Shown: positions 1 to 8,539 of the stretch, piece by piece
How positions within the stretch are numbered: position 1 is the first letter of the stretch
Layout: each line of letters begins with the position of its first letter
IMG/VR virus record: IMGVR_UViG_3300027763_003626
Span: 1-26,364 of that record
Length of the DNA: 26,364 nucleotides
DNA from: a virus
Direction: 5' to 3' (one strand)
Translations under genes and position numbers: made by a program
The notes under the pieces: model-generated
Seen by the model: only the letters and a program-made list of their open reading frames with translations
The model's database searches: none
What the model was told of the DNA's origin: nothing

Positions 1-1691
1 TGAGTCAACGACAGGGTGGCTGACGAGGCATTGGTAGTGAGGTCTCGACCCTCAAGGAACTGTGAAATGCTGGCGGCTGAGAATGAGTTCGGAAGCTGGA
101 ATCCGTAGTACTTTGCGACGTACGGCAGCATCAGGTCCGAGATTCCGTCCTGTGAGTTGTAGTCCACGTGAACCAGCTTTCCGAACTGGTCAATGAACAG
201 CTTGACCTCATCGAAGAACTTAGCCCACATGTAGAGGATGGACGCGATAATCTGCGGAGATGAGATCTTGCCACCGCCTGGGAAGTCAATGCTATAGCCG
301 TAGTTTCCCTCGAGGATGGTGCCGTCATCAGGAAGACCCTGAGCCGCGGCTGACTCTTCAAGATAGTGGGCTGGAACCAGCTTCGTGATCAAGTTCGGGT
401 TGTTGCTGTCGTAAGATGACGCAGAGGTGAGCAGCGTGGAGTTTAGCGTGACGAGGTCTGGATAGCTTGGAAATAGTACAGGACTGTAGAATGGATCTTC
501 GGTCGCAACTGGAACTGGAAGAGAAGACGTGGTCCTGAGGGAGGTCCTGTAGTTGCTGATCTGAGTGTGGAGAGAGTTGCCTGAGAAGTCGAGGACGACG
601 CGGTTGTTGTCATAAGTTCCAGGACCCTCGTTGAACCTCATGTAGAGGCGGAGGTCTGCCGATGGCTCCACGGTTCCAGATGCGCTGGTCACTATAGCGG
701 TCTTGGACCTGTTCCCGTGATAGAACTTGAACTCGTCTATCGAGCCGCTCAGGGTCTGCTTTGGCGTGAAAGCTGGAACTCCCAGAGATGTCAGGGACTG
801 TGTGCTTCCTGACCCGATAATCAGAGGCGCGCTTGAGAAGTCGAACTTTGAGAACTCCACGGCTGACTGAGAGTACCCCAAGAGCTCACCGTCAACATAC
901 AGCTTCAGCGCTGGAGTTGTGGCGTATTTTCTCTCCATCACCGCAGCAACGTGGCTGAATCTGCCTCTTGCTATACCACAGCTCGCTGACATTGCCAGCG
1001 TACCGCTGGTCACCAGGAAGACGAGACTTGTTCCGACCCCTGATGAGCTCGAGAGCGCCAGCGTAAACCCGTGATTGTTGGTCCCGAGCTTCTGGAGGAT
1101 CACCTGGTTGTCATTGCTGGCCACGTTTGCCGGAGCAAGATACATCTCAGCTGAGAATGACTTCTCAAGTGGGTCGATAACTCTCTGGCCAGACCTGTTC
1201 TTCGAGAGGGTCGGGTAGAGAATTCCAGCCCTGTCCTCGATAGAGACATAGGTTCCGAGACCTGCTGAGTACCCACCGCCCGGATTCTCGTTCCCTAGTG
1301 TGCCCGAGAAGTTCAGGTACCCGATATTTTTGGGCCAGGAGTCGTAGACCCACTTCTCAAATCCCGTGAGCCCGTCGATGAACTTGTTTATCTCAGACTT
1401 CGTGGAGTCGAAAGGAAAGTAGTTGATTATCGAGTCGAACGCGACGTTAGTCTTGCTCTCTGCGGAGTCAAAGAACGTGTGGTTTGCAAAGTTGGACCAG
1501 TCAACCGGCAGTTGCTGCGTGGATCTGAAGCCGTCTTCAAAGACCGTGAAGTCCACGCCGTTGCCGCCTCCGGACGACATCTCTGGAACCTGGGACATTG
1601 TCACGCCTTCCACGGCGCTGTTTCCATTCTGGAGCTTCTTGATGAAGCTTGGCGTGAAGATCTTCTGAGTGCTGTATGGATCTGTCGACAT
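1..1691 (-). CDS. LamG-containing virion structural protein (tail/baseplate), 3' end cut by window edge
   Basis: An open frame starts with ATG at 1691 and runs without a stop to the left edge, giving about 563 residues so far. The ATG overlaps the TGA of the preceding gene (ATGA). Residues about 175-335 look like a concanavalin A-like (LamG/Laminin_G_3) jelly roll, with a segment ending SGSIDEFKFYHGNRS and the core LKLYVDGELLGY. Residues about 472-547 form a different, partly helical section (IIASILYMWAKFFDEVKLF, then LMLPYVAKYYGFQLP) that faintly recalls the wedge protein that follows gp6/J in contractile tails (gp7 or P2 I). The gene lies two genes downstream of gp6, so a wedge or wedge-to-fibre role is my inference. 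LamG folds often bind carbohydrate. A distal fibre protein is the alternative. Confidence 0.75.
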   Translation of the reverse strand, partial: MSTDPYSTQKIFTPSFIKKLQNGNSAVEGVTMSQVPEMSSGGGNGVDFTVFEDGFRSTQQLPVDWSNFANHTFFDSAESKTNVAFDSIINYFPFDSTKSEINKFIDGLTGFEKWVYDSWPKNIGYLNFSGTLGNENPGGGYSAGLGTYVSIEDRAGILYPTLSKNRSGQRVIDPLEKSFSAEMYLAPANVASNDNQVILQKLGTNNHGFTLALSSSSGVGTSLVFLVTSGTLAMSASCGIARGRFSHVAAVMERKYATTPALKLYVDGELLGYSQSAVEFSKFDFSSAPLIIGSGSTQSLTSLGVPAFTPKQTLSGSIDEFKFYHGNRSKTAIVTSASGTVEPSADLRLYMRFNEGPGTYDNNRVVLDFSGNSLHTQISNYRTSLRTTSSLPVPVATEDPFYSPVLFPSYPDLVTLNSTLLTSASSYDSNNPNLITKLVPAHYLEESAAAQGLPDDGTILEGNYGYSIDFPGGGKISSPQIIASILYMWAKFFDEVKLFIDQFGKLVHVDYNSQDGISDLMLPYVAKYYGFQLPNSFSAASISQFLEGRDLTTNASSATLSLT

Positions 1692-3235
1692 CAGTTACCA
1701 ACCCTGAACCTTCCACTTACGCTCTTGTGAACAGTGCTCATACCGAAGTCATCGCATAAAAACTCTACTTCGTAGGTGTAGCCCTCCTGTAGAGATTTCA
1801 TGAGAATGTTGAAGTACATTCCATCTGAGTCGCTTGAGAGCCTGGTGCTATTGTTGAGCTTGTCAAAGGGAATCACTATCGTGTTGGAGTCAGCAAGCCT
1901 GATTTGGTAGTATACGCTCGACAAGATGATTCCCTTTCTGACATACGGGGTGCGGAACACTGCGTCTTCTCGGACTTTGTCAAAGACAAAGACTTGAAGC
2001 TTCACGTCATCGGTCTTTGAGTAGCTCTGCCGGAGATTTGTTATCTTGAACTGCAGGTCTGCGGGGTCTCCAATCTGAGATGTCGCCATCGGCTTGTTGA
2101 CTCTGAGAGTCTCTTTCTTGAAGGTGAAAGAGTCGTCCAGGGAGTTCCAGTATGCGTCGAACTCGATGAAGTCGCTGCCTGAGGCATTCATGATGTCTAT
2201 AATTCTGTTAGAGCCTTGGACTCGGCTCCTGCTGAACATGTCTACAGCAAACGAAGCAGAGTAGAATCCTGTCACCCTGGTGTCATTTGTGCCCTGCTTG
2301 TGTTGCGAACCCGTGAAGTACAGCGTAAGGTCGTTCTTCACCATCTTCAGTAGCAGGCAGTTGTCTCCTGTGACGGGTGAGTTGCTGGATCCAGAAGTTA
2401 GATTTGAGGGAGCGCCGCGGACAAAATTGCGGAAGAAGATTGACCCAGACTGGTTGAACACCAGATCGTTCCTGTGGTCTTGCGCTGAGTCGTCCCACGA
2501 GACGGATACGATTGGAGACTTGAACTTGTTGGCAGAGTTTCTTGAGGCGAACCTCTTGACAAATCTCGTCTTGTTGTCGGTCTCCTGAGAGCCAGAGAAG
2601 GAGACCCTAAATCCGCAGTCTGGTATCAGACCTGCTAGGGTGGCTGAAACGACTGTCGTGATGTCTATGTCTAGATTCTCGTTGCCGTTCACGAAAGTCT
2701 GATAAGATCCGAGATGAATTACTCCCGCTCCAAGATTTCCCGAAGCAATGACGTCGATGTTATTCGATCCAAGAAGACCCAGGGCGTTTGCGCCAGTGGC
2801 GTGCCATAGCACGCTGGCACCGTCGACATAGGAGCGTGTAACAAAGTTGCATGCATCGAGGTCGCTGAAGGCTGATATGTCCCTGCCGATTCCTTCGTCA
2901 AATGAGTTTGAGAGAGGGAAGACGGATACCGTGAAGTTCGATGGAGTCGCCTGGCCTGCAATGACGTCAAAAAGCTTTAAGCTGGCTTTAAAGTTTGAAG
3001 CGTTCAAGTCTATCGAGGAGCCTGTCAGATCTCTGACGGAACTTAGATCAAACTTCAGGAGTATCCTGGAGAGCTCGATGGGGTTCTCTTCGCTCGATAG
3101 CTCCGACTCGTTGTAGAGCTTGAACAGGTCGAGAGTGCCAGCCTTGCCAACATTAGCATCGGTAGCCCTGAAGCTGTTGTTGATTATCTTGTTTGTGATG
3201 TAGGTGTCGGCGCTTGCCGTGAGCAACAACTGCAT
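1691..3235 (-). CDS. Virion structural protein next to gp6, with DNRLRE-like N-terminal beta domain
   Basis: This 514-residue protein starts at an ATG that overlaps the TAA of gp6 (TAATG), so the two are translationally coupled. It has no signal peptide and no membrane segment, and it is rich in Ser, Asn, Asp and beta-prone stretches. Residues about 5-70 (SADTYITNK, then RILLKFDLSSV) resemble the opening of DNRLRE/CBM96-like beta-sandwich domains found in surface and fibre proteins. The remainder I do not recognise. Its place directly after gp25 and gp6 is where contractile phages encode further wedge proteins (gp7, gp8), so a baseplate wedge or fibre-attachment role is likely from context only. 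The frame is intact and composition matches its neighbours. Confidence 0.7.
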   Translation of the reverse strand: MQLLLTASADTYITNKIINNSFRATDANVGKAGTLDLFKLYNESELSSEENPIELSRILLKFDLSSVRDLTGSSIDLNASNFKASLKLFDVIAGQATPSNFTVSVFPLSNSFDEGIGRDISAFSDLDACNFVTRSYVDGASVLWHATGANALGLLGSNNIDVIASGNLGAGVIHLGSYQTFVNGNENLDIDITTVVSATLAGLIPDCGFRVSFSGSQETDNKTRFVKRFASRNSANKFKSPIVSVSWDDSAQDHRNDLVFNQSGSIFFRNFVRGAPSNLTSGSSNSPVTGDNCLLLKMVKNDLTLYFTGSQHKQGTNDTRVTGFYSASFAVDMFSRSRVQGSNRIIDIMNASGSDFIEFDAYWNSLDDSFTFKKETLRVNKPMATSQIGDPADLQFKITNLRQSYSKTDDVKLQVFVFDKVREDAVFRTPYVRKGIILSSVYYQIRLADSNTIVIPFDKLNNSTRLSSDSDGMYFNILMKSLQEGYTYEVEFLCDDFGMSTVHKSVSGRFRVGN

Positions 3236-5085
3236 TACTGGGCCGCTCCTATGATGTCACTATCCGGATACTTGAGCTCAAATATGGAACCCTGAGGGCC
3301 AAGATACAAGCCATTCAGCTTGGACTTCTGGAAGTCAAGAGAGAAATCGCTGTATGTGCGCTCAAGAATGACTCCCGTGAGGCCAGTAAGCGTGAGGCTG
3401 ACAAGAGATAGCACTCCGGACACATTGATTATCGAGTTGATGAGGTCAGCTTCGATTATCGGCTGGTCAATCTGGTAATACTTCCTGTCGAGCTTTTCCT
3501 TGAGTGCGTTGATCACATTTGCGACCACAACATTCTTGTTGGAGTTTGGCGTGCAGATGATCGAGAAGTTCACCTTGTAGTTGATGACGGTCGCGTCCAA
3601 GATGTCGACCGCATCTGAGACAAGTCTGAAGTCGTTCAGGTACGTGGCAAGGTTCTTCTTTAGGGTGTCTGATGTGTGAGTGAGCTCATCTGAGGAGTTC
3701 TTTCCAATCAGGTACAGCCTGGATGCCAGAGGATTGTCTGTGCTCTTTGCCACACTGGCTCGGTATACCCTACCAAAGTTTGACGGCAGTGTGTAGACTC
3801 TGGATATCAAGTCTTCCTGCGTCACAATTCTCGACTGCTGGTTCCTGGCCGCAAATATCATAGAGCGCAGGTCCTCGAGGCTCATTGCAGAAGCGCCGCC
3901 TCTGGCCTCCTCTTCGTTCCTCACATCGATGCTTGTAACCACCGCATTTGACACTGCAAGCGTTGGGCTCCTTGGGAAGTCTATTATCAGGTTCGATATT
4001 GTCCTGATTGTATTTGCGCCCACGTTGTGGTTCAGTCCACCACCATAGCGGTACGTGACTCTGAGTGTTGTGTTTCTCGGGGCTGTGCCAAGCGTCTTGG
4101 TCTGCAATAGGGAAGTTGGATCAATCGAGAACCTGCTGAGCGTCCTCTTTCCGTAAAGCGGGAGGGCTAGCTCTGACGGGTCTGGCAGAATATCATCGTC
4201 CAGAGAGGTCGCATCACCAGATCCAAACTGGAGCGTGGTGAGTCGATTCGTTATGTTCATGGTCGCAGTGAATCTTCTCGGAGCGGGTATGATCTGTAGC
4301 GACTCTGAGACGAGGTCGTCGTCATATCCGTAATTCTTGATCCTCTTGTAGACCACGTCCTGAGACAGAGATTCGACCTCATAGTAGTCTTCATCGTCTG
4401 AGTCCTTGACTTCAATGATCTGCGTGACGTCGGGATTTGCAAGGTTTATCGTCCTGAACGGGACAAAGCTGTCAGAGATTAGGAAAGACTCGACTTTAGT
4501 CTCTCCAGAGACAGCCTCTATCGACCTGCTTACGATGAACGTCGATGGATTTCCATCATCACCGAGCTCTCCAACAACGTACTTGGCGTAGAGAGTTCCA
4601 TAGCTGTCAGTTTCACCAAAGTCAAGCTCGGAGTCGATCCTGAACTTGACGCCGGCTCCGCTTGACATTGTCGTGCCAGACCCTATGATGGGCAGCGCAG
4701 AACTGTCTGGCAGATATTCTCCATCCTCAGAGAGGAGAGCTGGCACCTCGATGTAGAAAGTCACGTTTGCAACGGCAGGAGCCGCGCCGATGGCTTTTAC
4801 TCCAGCGTTTCTAGCATGCGCCTGAATGTTGACTGACTCTACAGCCGTTCCAGGATCAAGCTCATTGAACTGGTGGTCCAGGTAGAACGACATGGAGTCG
4901 CCGACGTAGGCAGCCAGCTCAAGGAACATTCCACCGAGAGAAGCCTCGTTGAAGTCCTGGATCTGCTCGCCAAAATAGTTCCTCGCATAGGTGAGGAGAT
5001 CTGCTCTGAATCCGGCAAAATCCTTTGCGAGGTAGGTCTTCTGGCTGAACCGACTGTTCAGTGATGTGGTCTTTAGTGTCGCCAT
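3235..5085 (-). CDS. gp6: Baseplate wedge protein gp6 (baseplate J-like)
   Basis: This 616-residue protein belongs to the T4 gp6 / P2 J family, which forms the inner ring of baseplate wedges and triggers sheath contraction. The N-terminal section is diagnostic: KDFAGFRADLLTYARNYFGE, then an 'FNEASLGGMFLELAAYVGDSM' type segment (residues about 42-62), then SFYLDHQFNELDPGTA. This start, in which a string of segments predicts a disc of stacked wedge subunits, is typical of J-like proteins. The C-terminal third (VINYKVNFSIICTPN, then IEADLINSIINVSGV) is the usual J-type alpha/beta part. Length is close to T4 gp6 (about 660). The ATG at 5085 directly abuts the stop of gp25, and the TAA overlaps the next start. 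The pairing with gp25 makes the assignment firm. Confidence 0.92.
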   Translation of the reverse strand: MATLKTTSLNSRFSQKTYLAKDFAGFRADLLTYARNYFGEQIQDFNEASLGGMFLELAAYVGDSMSFYLDHQFNELDPGTAVESVNIQAHARNAGVKAIGAAPAVANVTFYIEVPALLSEDGEYLPDSSALPIIGSGTTMSSGAGVKFRIDSELDFGETDSYGTLYAKYVVGELGDDGNPSTFIVSRSIEAVSGETKVESFLISDSFVPFRTINLANPDVTQIIEVKDSDDEDYYEVESLSQDVVYKRIKNYGYDDDLVSESLQIIPAPRRFTATMNITNRLTTLQFGSGDATSLDDDILPDPSELALPLYGKRTLSRFSIDPTSLLQTKTLGTAPRNTTLRVTYRYGGGLNHNVGANTIRTISNLIIDFPRSPTLAVSNAVVTSIDVRNEEEARGGASAMSLEDLRSMIFAARNQQSRIVTQEDLISRVYTLPSNFGRVYRASVAKSTDNPLASRLYLIGKNSSDELTHTSDTLKKNLATYLNDFRLVSDAVDILDATVINYKVNFSIICTPNSNKNVVVANVINALKEKLDRKYYQIDQPIIEADLINSIINVSGVLSLVSLTLTGLTGVILERTYSDFSLDFQKSKLNGLYLGPQGSIFELKYPDSDIIGAAQ

Positions 5086-5580
5086 TTATGCCGCCATGTA
5101 CATGATAACTTCTAGACCCTGATTCGTAACTCTCAAGTTCGGAATAGAGTATGTGATCTTGATGGATATTGCCGTAAGATCTTGTGTGGTAAGCAGCGCC
5201 AGCCTCCCTGTCTCAAATGTCTGGGGCTCGACAAATGGCATGTACCTCTTGATTGCAGCCTTGATCCTAGAGATTGCTTCTATGTCACCGTCTTCAGAGC
5301 CAAGCTCAGTGAGCAGCTCTTTAAGGTTTGCGCCAAAGTAATAGTTTCCAAGCCTCTCACCGTGATTTGTCAAGATCAGGTTCTTGAGATTGTCCTGGAT
5401 GGTATCTTTTAGATTGTAATGCATGGCGAGAAATCCCTCTTTCTCGCCGCCGAGCTGGACTGGCGTCTTGATGCCAATTGGATTGATGACCTCGTCGTCC
5501 AACCGGTTGTTCTGCCGGTAGGGCGAGACTCTCTCTCCAACTGACTTGAAGTCATAGACTGTGCGGTTCTGCTGTGGCAT
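5086..5580 (-). CDS. gp25: Baseplate wedge protein gp25 (GPW/gp25 family)
   Basis: This 164-residue protein carries the GPW_gp25 domain at about residues 48-140. The hallmark is the stretch ending NLILTNHGERLGNYYFGANL, the conserved 'T..GER.....FG..L' signature, followed by an acidic helix LKELLTELGSEDGD. gp25 (P2 W) is a small wedge protein that sits between wedge and sheath and helps start sheath assembly. T4 gp25 is about 132 residues; the extra length here is mostly an N-terminal arm of about 45 residues. An AGAAGG-type ribosome site lies about 10 bases before the ATG. The gene follows the 88-residue protein after 49 bases and abuts gp6, matching the W-J order of P2-like tails. Confidence 0.93.
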   Translation of the reverse strand: MPQQNRTVYDFKSVGERVSPYRQNNRLDDEVINPIGIKTPVQLGGEKEGFLAMHYNLKDTIQDNLKNLILTNHGERLGNYYFGANLKELLTELGSEDGDIEAISRIKAAIKRYMPFVEPQTFETGRLALLTTQDLTAISIKITYSIPNLRVTNQGLEVIMYMAA

Positions 5581-5629
5581 GGTATCTTACCTTCTAAGTA
5601 TTGTCGAACCGCTTTTTCAGTGTGCTTGC

Positions 5630-5896
5630 TTACGAAACTCCGACTCCAGGTCCTGTGGTAGCTCCCACTTGAGCCGACGGAGATCCAGCAGTTGTCACGG
5701 GTATTCCCGGTGACACATTGACTGTCACTACAATTGTGGTGACGTAAGCATCTACCGCAGCGGCAATATCTGAGGCAAGCTCTGCAGTAATCTGGTCAGG
5801 ATCAGCACCGTCCTGGGCACCAGCATCTTTGGCCTTCACAAAGGCAGCCCTTATCGACTGCTGCATAATGGATTTGCCCGGCGCGGCTATTGGCAT
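5630..5896 (-). CDS. Small Ala/Gly/Val-rich structural-module protein
   Basis: This 88-residue protein lies between the gp5-like hub gene, whose TAG abuts its ATG, and gp25. The first half is a predicted helical segment (SIMQQSIRAAFVKAKDAGAQ, then ITAELASDIAAAVDAYV). The second half is a low-complexity Val/Thr/Pro/Gly tail ending GATTGPGVGVS. There is no signal peptide and no cysteine. I recall similar small proteins beside baseplate genes in marine T4-like phages but know of no proven function. A minor baseplate component, or a partner of the spike/hub, is a guess from position. The frame is intact and codon use fits the module. Confidence 0.7.
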   Translation of the reverse strand: MPIAAPGKSIMQQSIRAAFVKAKDAGAQDGADPDQITAELASDIAAAVDAYVTTIVVTVNVSPGIPVTTAGSPSAQVGATTGPGVGVS

Positions 5897-7444
5897 CTAC
5901 TCTCCAAATATCCTTTCAGATTTGATGTTTGCTATCTCGCTCTCTCGAGTTGCCATGGCAGCCTTGAGCGCTGCTTGGGCTGACAGAATTTGAGGAGATG
6001 GCGCGCCGTACCCTGGCGTAGTGTGGGTGCTCAGCGTATCGCAGAAAGTCTTGATGTCTGCGATAATTGCCTTGAGCAGGTCTTCAAGCTGCTGGTACTT
6101 GACATATGGCTGACCCTCTCCTGGTCCGGGTCCACCGCCAGCTCCACCATCGTCTTTTGTGCGTCCCAAGAAGATCTTGCTTCCGCTTACCTGGACGGTA
6201 CCGTCTGGCAGAAGAGCAATAACTGCAAGATCTTCTGATGGAGTTCCCTCTTTGACGATTCTAATTCCGCCATTTATGGTCTGCTCTTCATTCTTTCTTG
6301 CGATGATTCGAACTTGATCAGACTTGATCACTGCAAACGGAGAGTCAGCGATGTCCTCAATTGGGGACTCGAAGGGCTTTGCCATCCTCTCGTTGGCAGT
6401 GTCAATTCCGAACTGCAAGTCTCCTGAAGACCGCATAGAGAGGTACACCCTAGAAGAATCGTTGACTAGATCTGGATCTCCCTCAGAGGCTAGCCCTGGC
6501 TTTATCTTGTTGATTCCGGGATTCTTATCGAGCTCGTTAAATTTCCTAGAGTTTGCTATGACCCTTGGCGCGGTGAGCTTAGGGTCCTCTCCAGCTGCGC
6601 TCTCACTCGTTGGACTTGCCGGTAAGAACCTGCCGCGGCCAACGACTATGTCAATTGCGCCCGCTTGCAAGATCTTTCTCTGGTCTTCTGTTTTTATCGC
6701 GTTGCTCGTCTTTGACTTGTCAGGCTCTGAGTCTGCTCCCCAGCCGCGCTCCTCACCAAGGCATATGAGCGTGTTGTTAGAGCCCTGGATAGTCATGTCA
6801 CCTGGTCTCTTTGTGAAGCGAGGCACAGGCTCTAGTGCGAGGTCCTTGTACGACTCAGAGCCTGCGATCAGGTCATCATATGGGTTCTTCTTTACGTCAT
6901 CTAACCTAAGAGTAGCGCGAGCAATCGTTCCATCGCCATTTTCGAAGCTGGGTATTTTATTCCCGCCAGAAGATGCAGACTTGTCAGATTTCTCTGCGGT
7001 CGAGAGAGAAGTTGAGAGAGCTAGCTTCCTGTCACCATGGGTGAAGTTCAGGTCATCGATGGCTGAATTCTCTGGAATTCTTGAAATCCAGTAGGGTAGA
7101 GGTCCGACCCCGTCTGATCCTTCAGATATGAGCCAGACCTGCTCTCCAGGCTTGATTGGCATGCAGATATGCGGAGGAAACAGCGGGTAGGCAATCATTG
7201 CCTTTCCCTGCTTATCAAAGTTGTCCGTCACAATCCTGACTATGCAGGAATTTCTAGGACAGGTGAGAAGATAGTTCTCATTTCCAATCGTAGGCTTGAG
7301 GAGTGCCAGCTTCTCTGCCGTGAATACCGATGGGTCACCTATGAATTCTGAGACCACAGCGCGGTACAGTATCTTTCCGCCTCCCGCGCCGGCAGTAGAC
7401 GGAGAGGCTGGACCTGGAGCAGACTTATTGCGTACGTCAGACAT
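5897..7444 (-). CDS. gp5: gp5-like baseplate hub / central spike protein without a visible lysozyme domain
   Basis: This 515-residue protein begins with a low-complexity Ala/Gly/Pro/Ser stretch of about 25 residues. It then has an OB-fold-like domain (about 25-140) of the gp5/VgrG type: ILYRAVVSEFIGDPS, the section with CIVRIVT, and CMPIKPGEQVWLISEG, the last being the typical 'PGe.VWl' strand. The middle is polar and flexible. The region about 400-430 (GGIRIVKEGTPSEDLAVIAL) looks like beta structure of a spike shaft. The C-terminus is helical. T4 gp5 carries a lysozyme domain after the OB fold; I see no such catalytic domain here, as in several marine T4-like hub proteins. The start overlaps the upstream stop as TGATG. 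The position before gp25 and gp6 supports the call. Confidence 0.82.
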   Translation of the reverse strand: MSDVRNKSAPGPASPSTAGAGGGKILYRAVVSEFIGDPSVFTAEKLALLKPTIGNENYLLTCPRNSCIVRIVTDNFDKQGKAMIAYPLFPPHICMPIKPGEQVWLISEGSDGVGPLPYWISRIPENSAIDDLNFTHGDRKLALSTSLSTAEKSDKSASSGGNKIPSFENGDGTIARATLRLDDVKKNPYDDLIAGSESYKDLALEPVPRFTKRPGDMTIQGSNNTLICLGEERGWGADSEPDKSKTSNAIKTEDQRKILQAGAIDIVVGRGRFLPASPTSESAAGEDPKLTAPRVIANSRKFNELDKNPGINKIKPGLASEGDPDLVNDSSRVYLSMRSSGDLQFGIDTANERMAKPFESPIEDIADSPFAVIKSDQVRIIARKNEEQTINGGIRIVKEGTPSEDLAVIALLPDGTVQVSGSKIFLGRTKDDGGAGGGPGPGEGQPYVKYQQLEDLLKAIIADIKTFCDTLSTHTTPGYGAPSPQILSAQAALKAAMATRESEIANIKSERIFGE

Positions 7445-7803
7445 CAGTCCTTGATCTTGCTGAAGACGTCGTCGGGGTCTATCTTTGCGTTCTGAGCCTC
7501 AGCTTCAGAGACTAGCTCAGCAAGCTTGATGAGCTGTTCATTGCTCTTTGCCATTCTCTCGATGTACTTGTTCAGGATCGGTCCAACAGCAATGTGCTCA
7601 GCAACTGAATTCTGCATGTTTCCATAAGCTTCGTGGAATAGCAGGAAGGCGTTCTGTCGGTCAGAGATCGCATTCTCGTAGATCTCCTTCCAAAGCGCCT
7701 TTTTCTTGTCCTCGGTGGTCGTGATGGTGTCAAGCAGCTCAGAAAATTGCTTGATCTTATTGAGCTTAACCTCTTGGAGATCTGCAACGTCAACGTGATT
7801 CAT
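7444..7803 (-). CDS. Small helical protein between the late sigma factor and hub genes, unknown function
   Basis: This 119-residue, strongly helical and charged protein has no cysteine, signal peptide or membrane segment. The charge and heptad-like leucine spacing (LNKIKQFSELLDTI, then ILNKYIERMAKSNEQLIKL) suggest a helical bundle or coiled coil. The ATG at 7803 lies 14 bases inside the sigma-factor gene and has a GGGAG ribosome site in front. Its TGA overlaps the start of the gp5-like gene. I do not recognise the family. The position suggests either a tail-assembly helper or a partner of late transcription, and nothing in the sequence separates the two. Confidence 0.72.
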   Translation of the reverse strand: MNHVDVADLQEVKLNKIKQFSELLDTITTTEDKKKALWKEIYENAISDRQNAFLLFHEAYGNMQNSVAEHIAVGPILNKYIERMAKSNEQLIKLAELVSEAEAQNAKIDPDDVFSKIKD

Positions 7804-8539
7804 CTTTTCTCCCTGAGTCCTCGAGGTAAATTTCTCTCTGAACGTCCTTGTACAGCCGCCTTATCATCGACATTGATGACGAAAGCTGTTTGGAATTCAG
7901 GCCAGAAATGTCTCTCACATAGACATAAATAGCCCTCTTGTTCAAAAAGTCTAGATTGTCTAGGTTCTCGTGGACAGTTATGACGGCGTTAATGCAGGAC
8001 ACATCATTTTCGCTCTCGACACGGCTCTTGATACCGTGGAGGATACGCATGATCTCACCTCGCTTCTCGCGGTCGATCATGACATCATCAGGCGACGGTG
8101 AGATCTGACTGCTGGCTATCAGGTACTCATCTCTCTTCGAGAGCCTATCGGTGTCGTTGATGCTGACGTGATTATCGCGGTTCTTTTTCTTCCGGCGAGA
8201 GTTCAAGATCAGCCAGTTCTTTGCCACAACGTTGAAGTATGAGAAGGCCTTGGTGCCTCTTGAGCTGTCGAACTTGTGAAGTGTCTCATACAGGAATGAG
8301 ACGCAGTCGTTCTTGAGCACTGAAAAGCTGTCATCTCTGGAGAATCCATAGATGAGGATCAGGTTCTCAACCAGCGTATTGAACGCTGGCATGATCTGCT
8401 GTTCGTAAACAACTGCCCTTGCGAGGTGGTCTGGAGTATTTTGGAACTCCACTATCCCCTGCTGGGTCTTGCTGTCAAAGTAGAAATTAGGACCGTCTGT
8501 CCCTGACTTCTTGGAGCGCCTAGTTCTTTTCTTCAGCAT
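7790..8539 (-). CDS. gp55: T4 gp55-like late-gene RNA polymerase sigma factor
   Basis: This 249-residue protein shows a sigma-70 region 2-like block at about residues 40-122: FLYETLHKFDSSRGTKAF, then SYFNVVAKNWLILNSRRKKK. This is the 'FD..RG..F.TYA...i' pattern that binds the RNA polymerase clamp and the promoter -10 element. T4 gp55 directs host polymerase to late promoters with the sliding clamp. This protein is longer than T4 gp55 (about 185 residues), with a very basic N-terminal tail (KKRTRRSKK) and a longer helical C-terminus. The gene overlaps its upstream neighbour by 20 bases and its downstream neighbour by 14. It lies directly before the baseplate genes it would be expected to turn on. 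Confidence 0.85.
   Translation of the reverse strand: MLKKRTRRSKKSGTDGPNFYFDSKTQQGIVEFQNTPDHLARAVVYEQQIMPAFNTLVENLILIYGFSRDDSFSVLKNDCVSFLYETLHKFDSSRGTKAFSYFNVVAKNWLILNSRRKKKNRDNHVSINDTDRLSKRDEYLIASSQISPSPDDVMIDREKRGEIMRILHGIKSRVESENDVSCINAVITVHENLDNLDFLNKRAIYVYVRDISGLNSKQLSSSMSMIRRLYKDVQREIYLEDSGRKDESR

Noticed and set aside
6324-7094. Long open frame (256 codons) on the plus strand inside the gp5-like gene
   Set aside because: It is antisense to a well-supported hub gene, has no ribosome site or family pattern, and a gene there would be the only plus-strand gene in the window.
7924-7931. CATAAATA, close to the T4 late promoter TATAAATA
   Set aside because: It is on the plus strand, within the sigma-factor coding sequence, and points away from every gene in the window.
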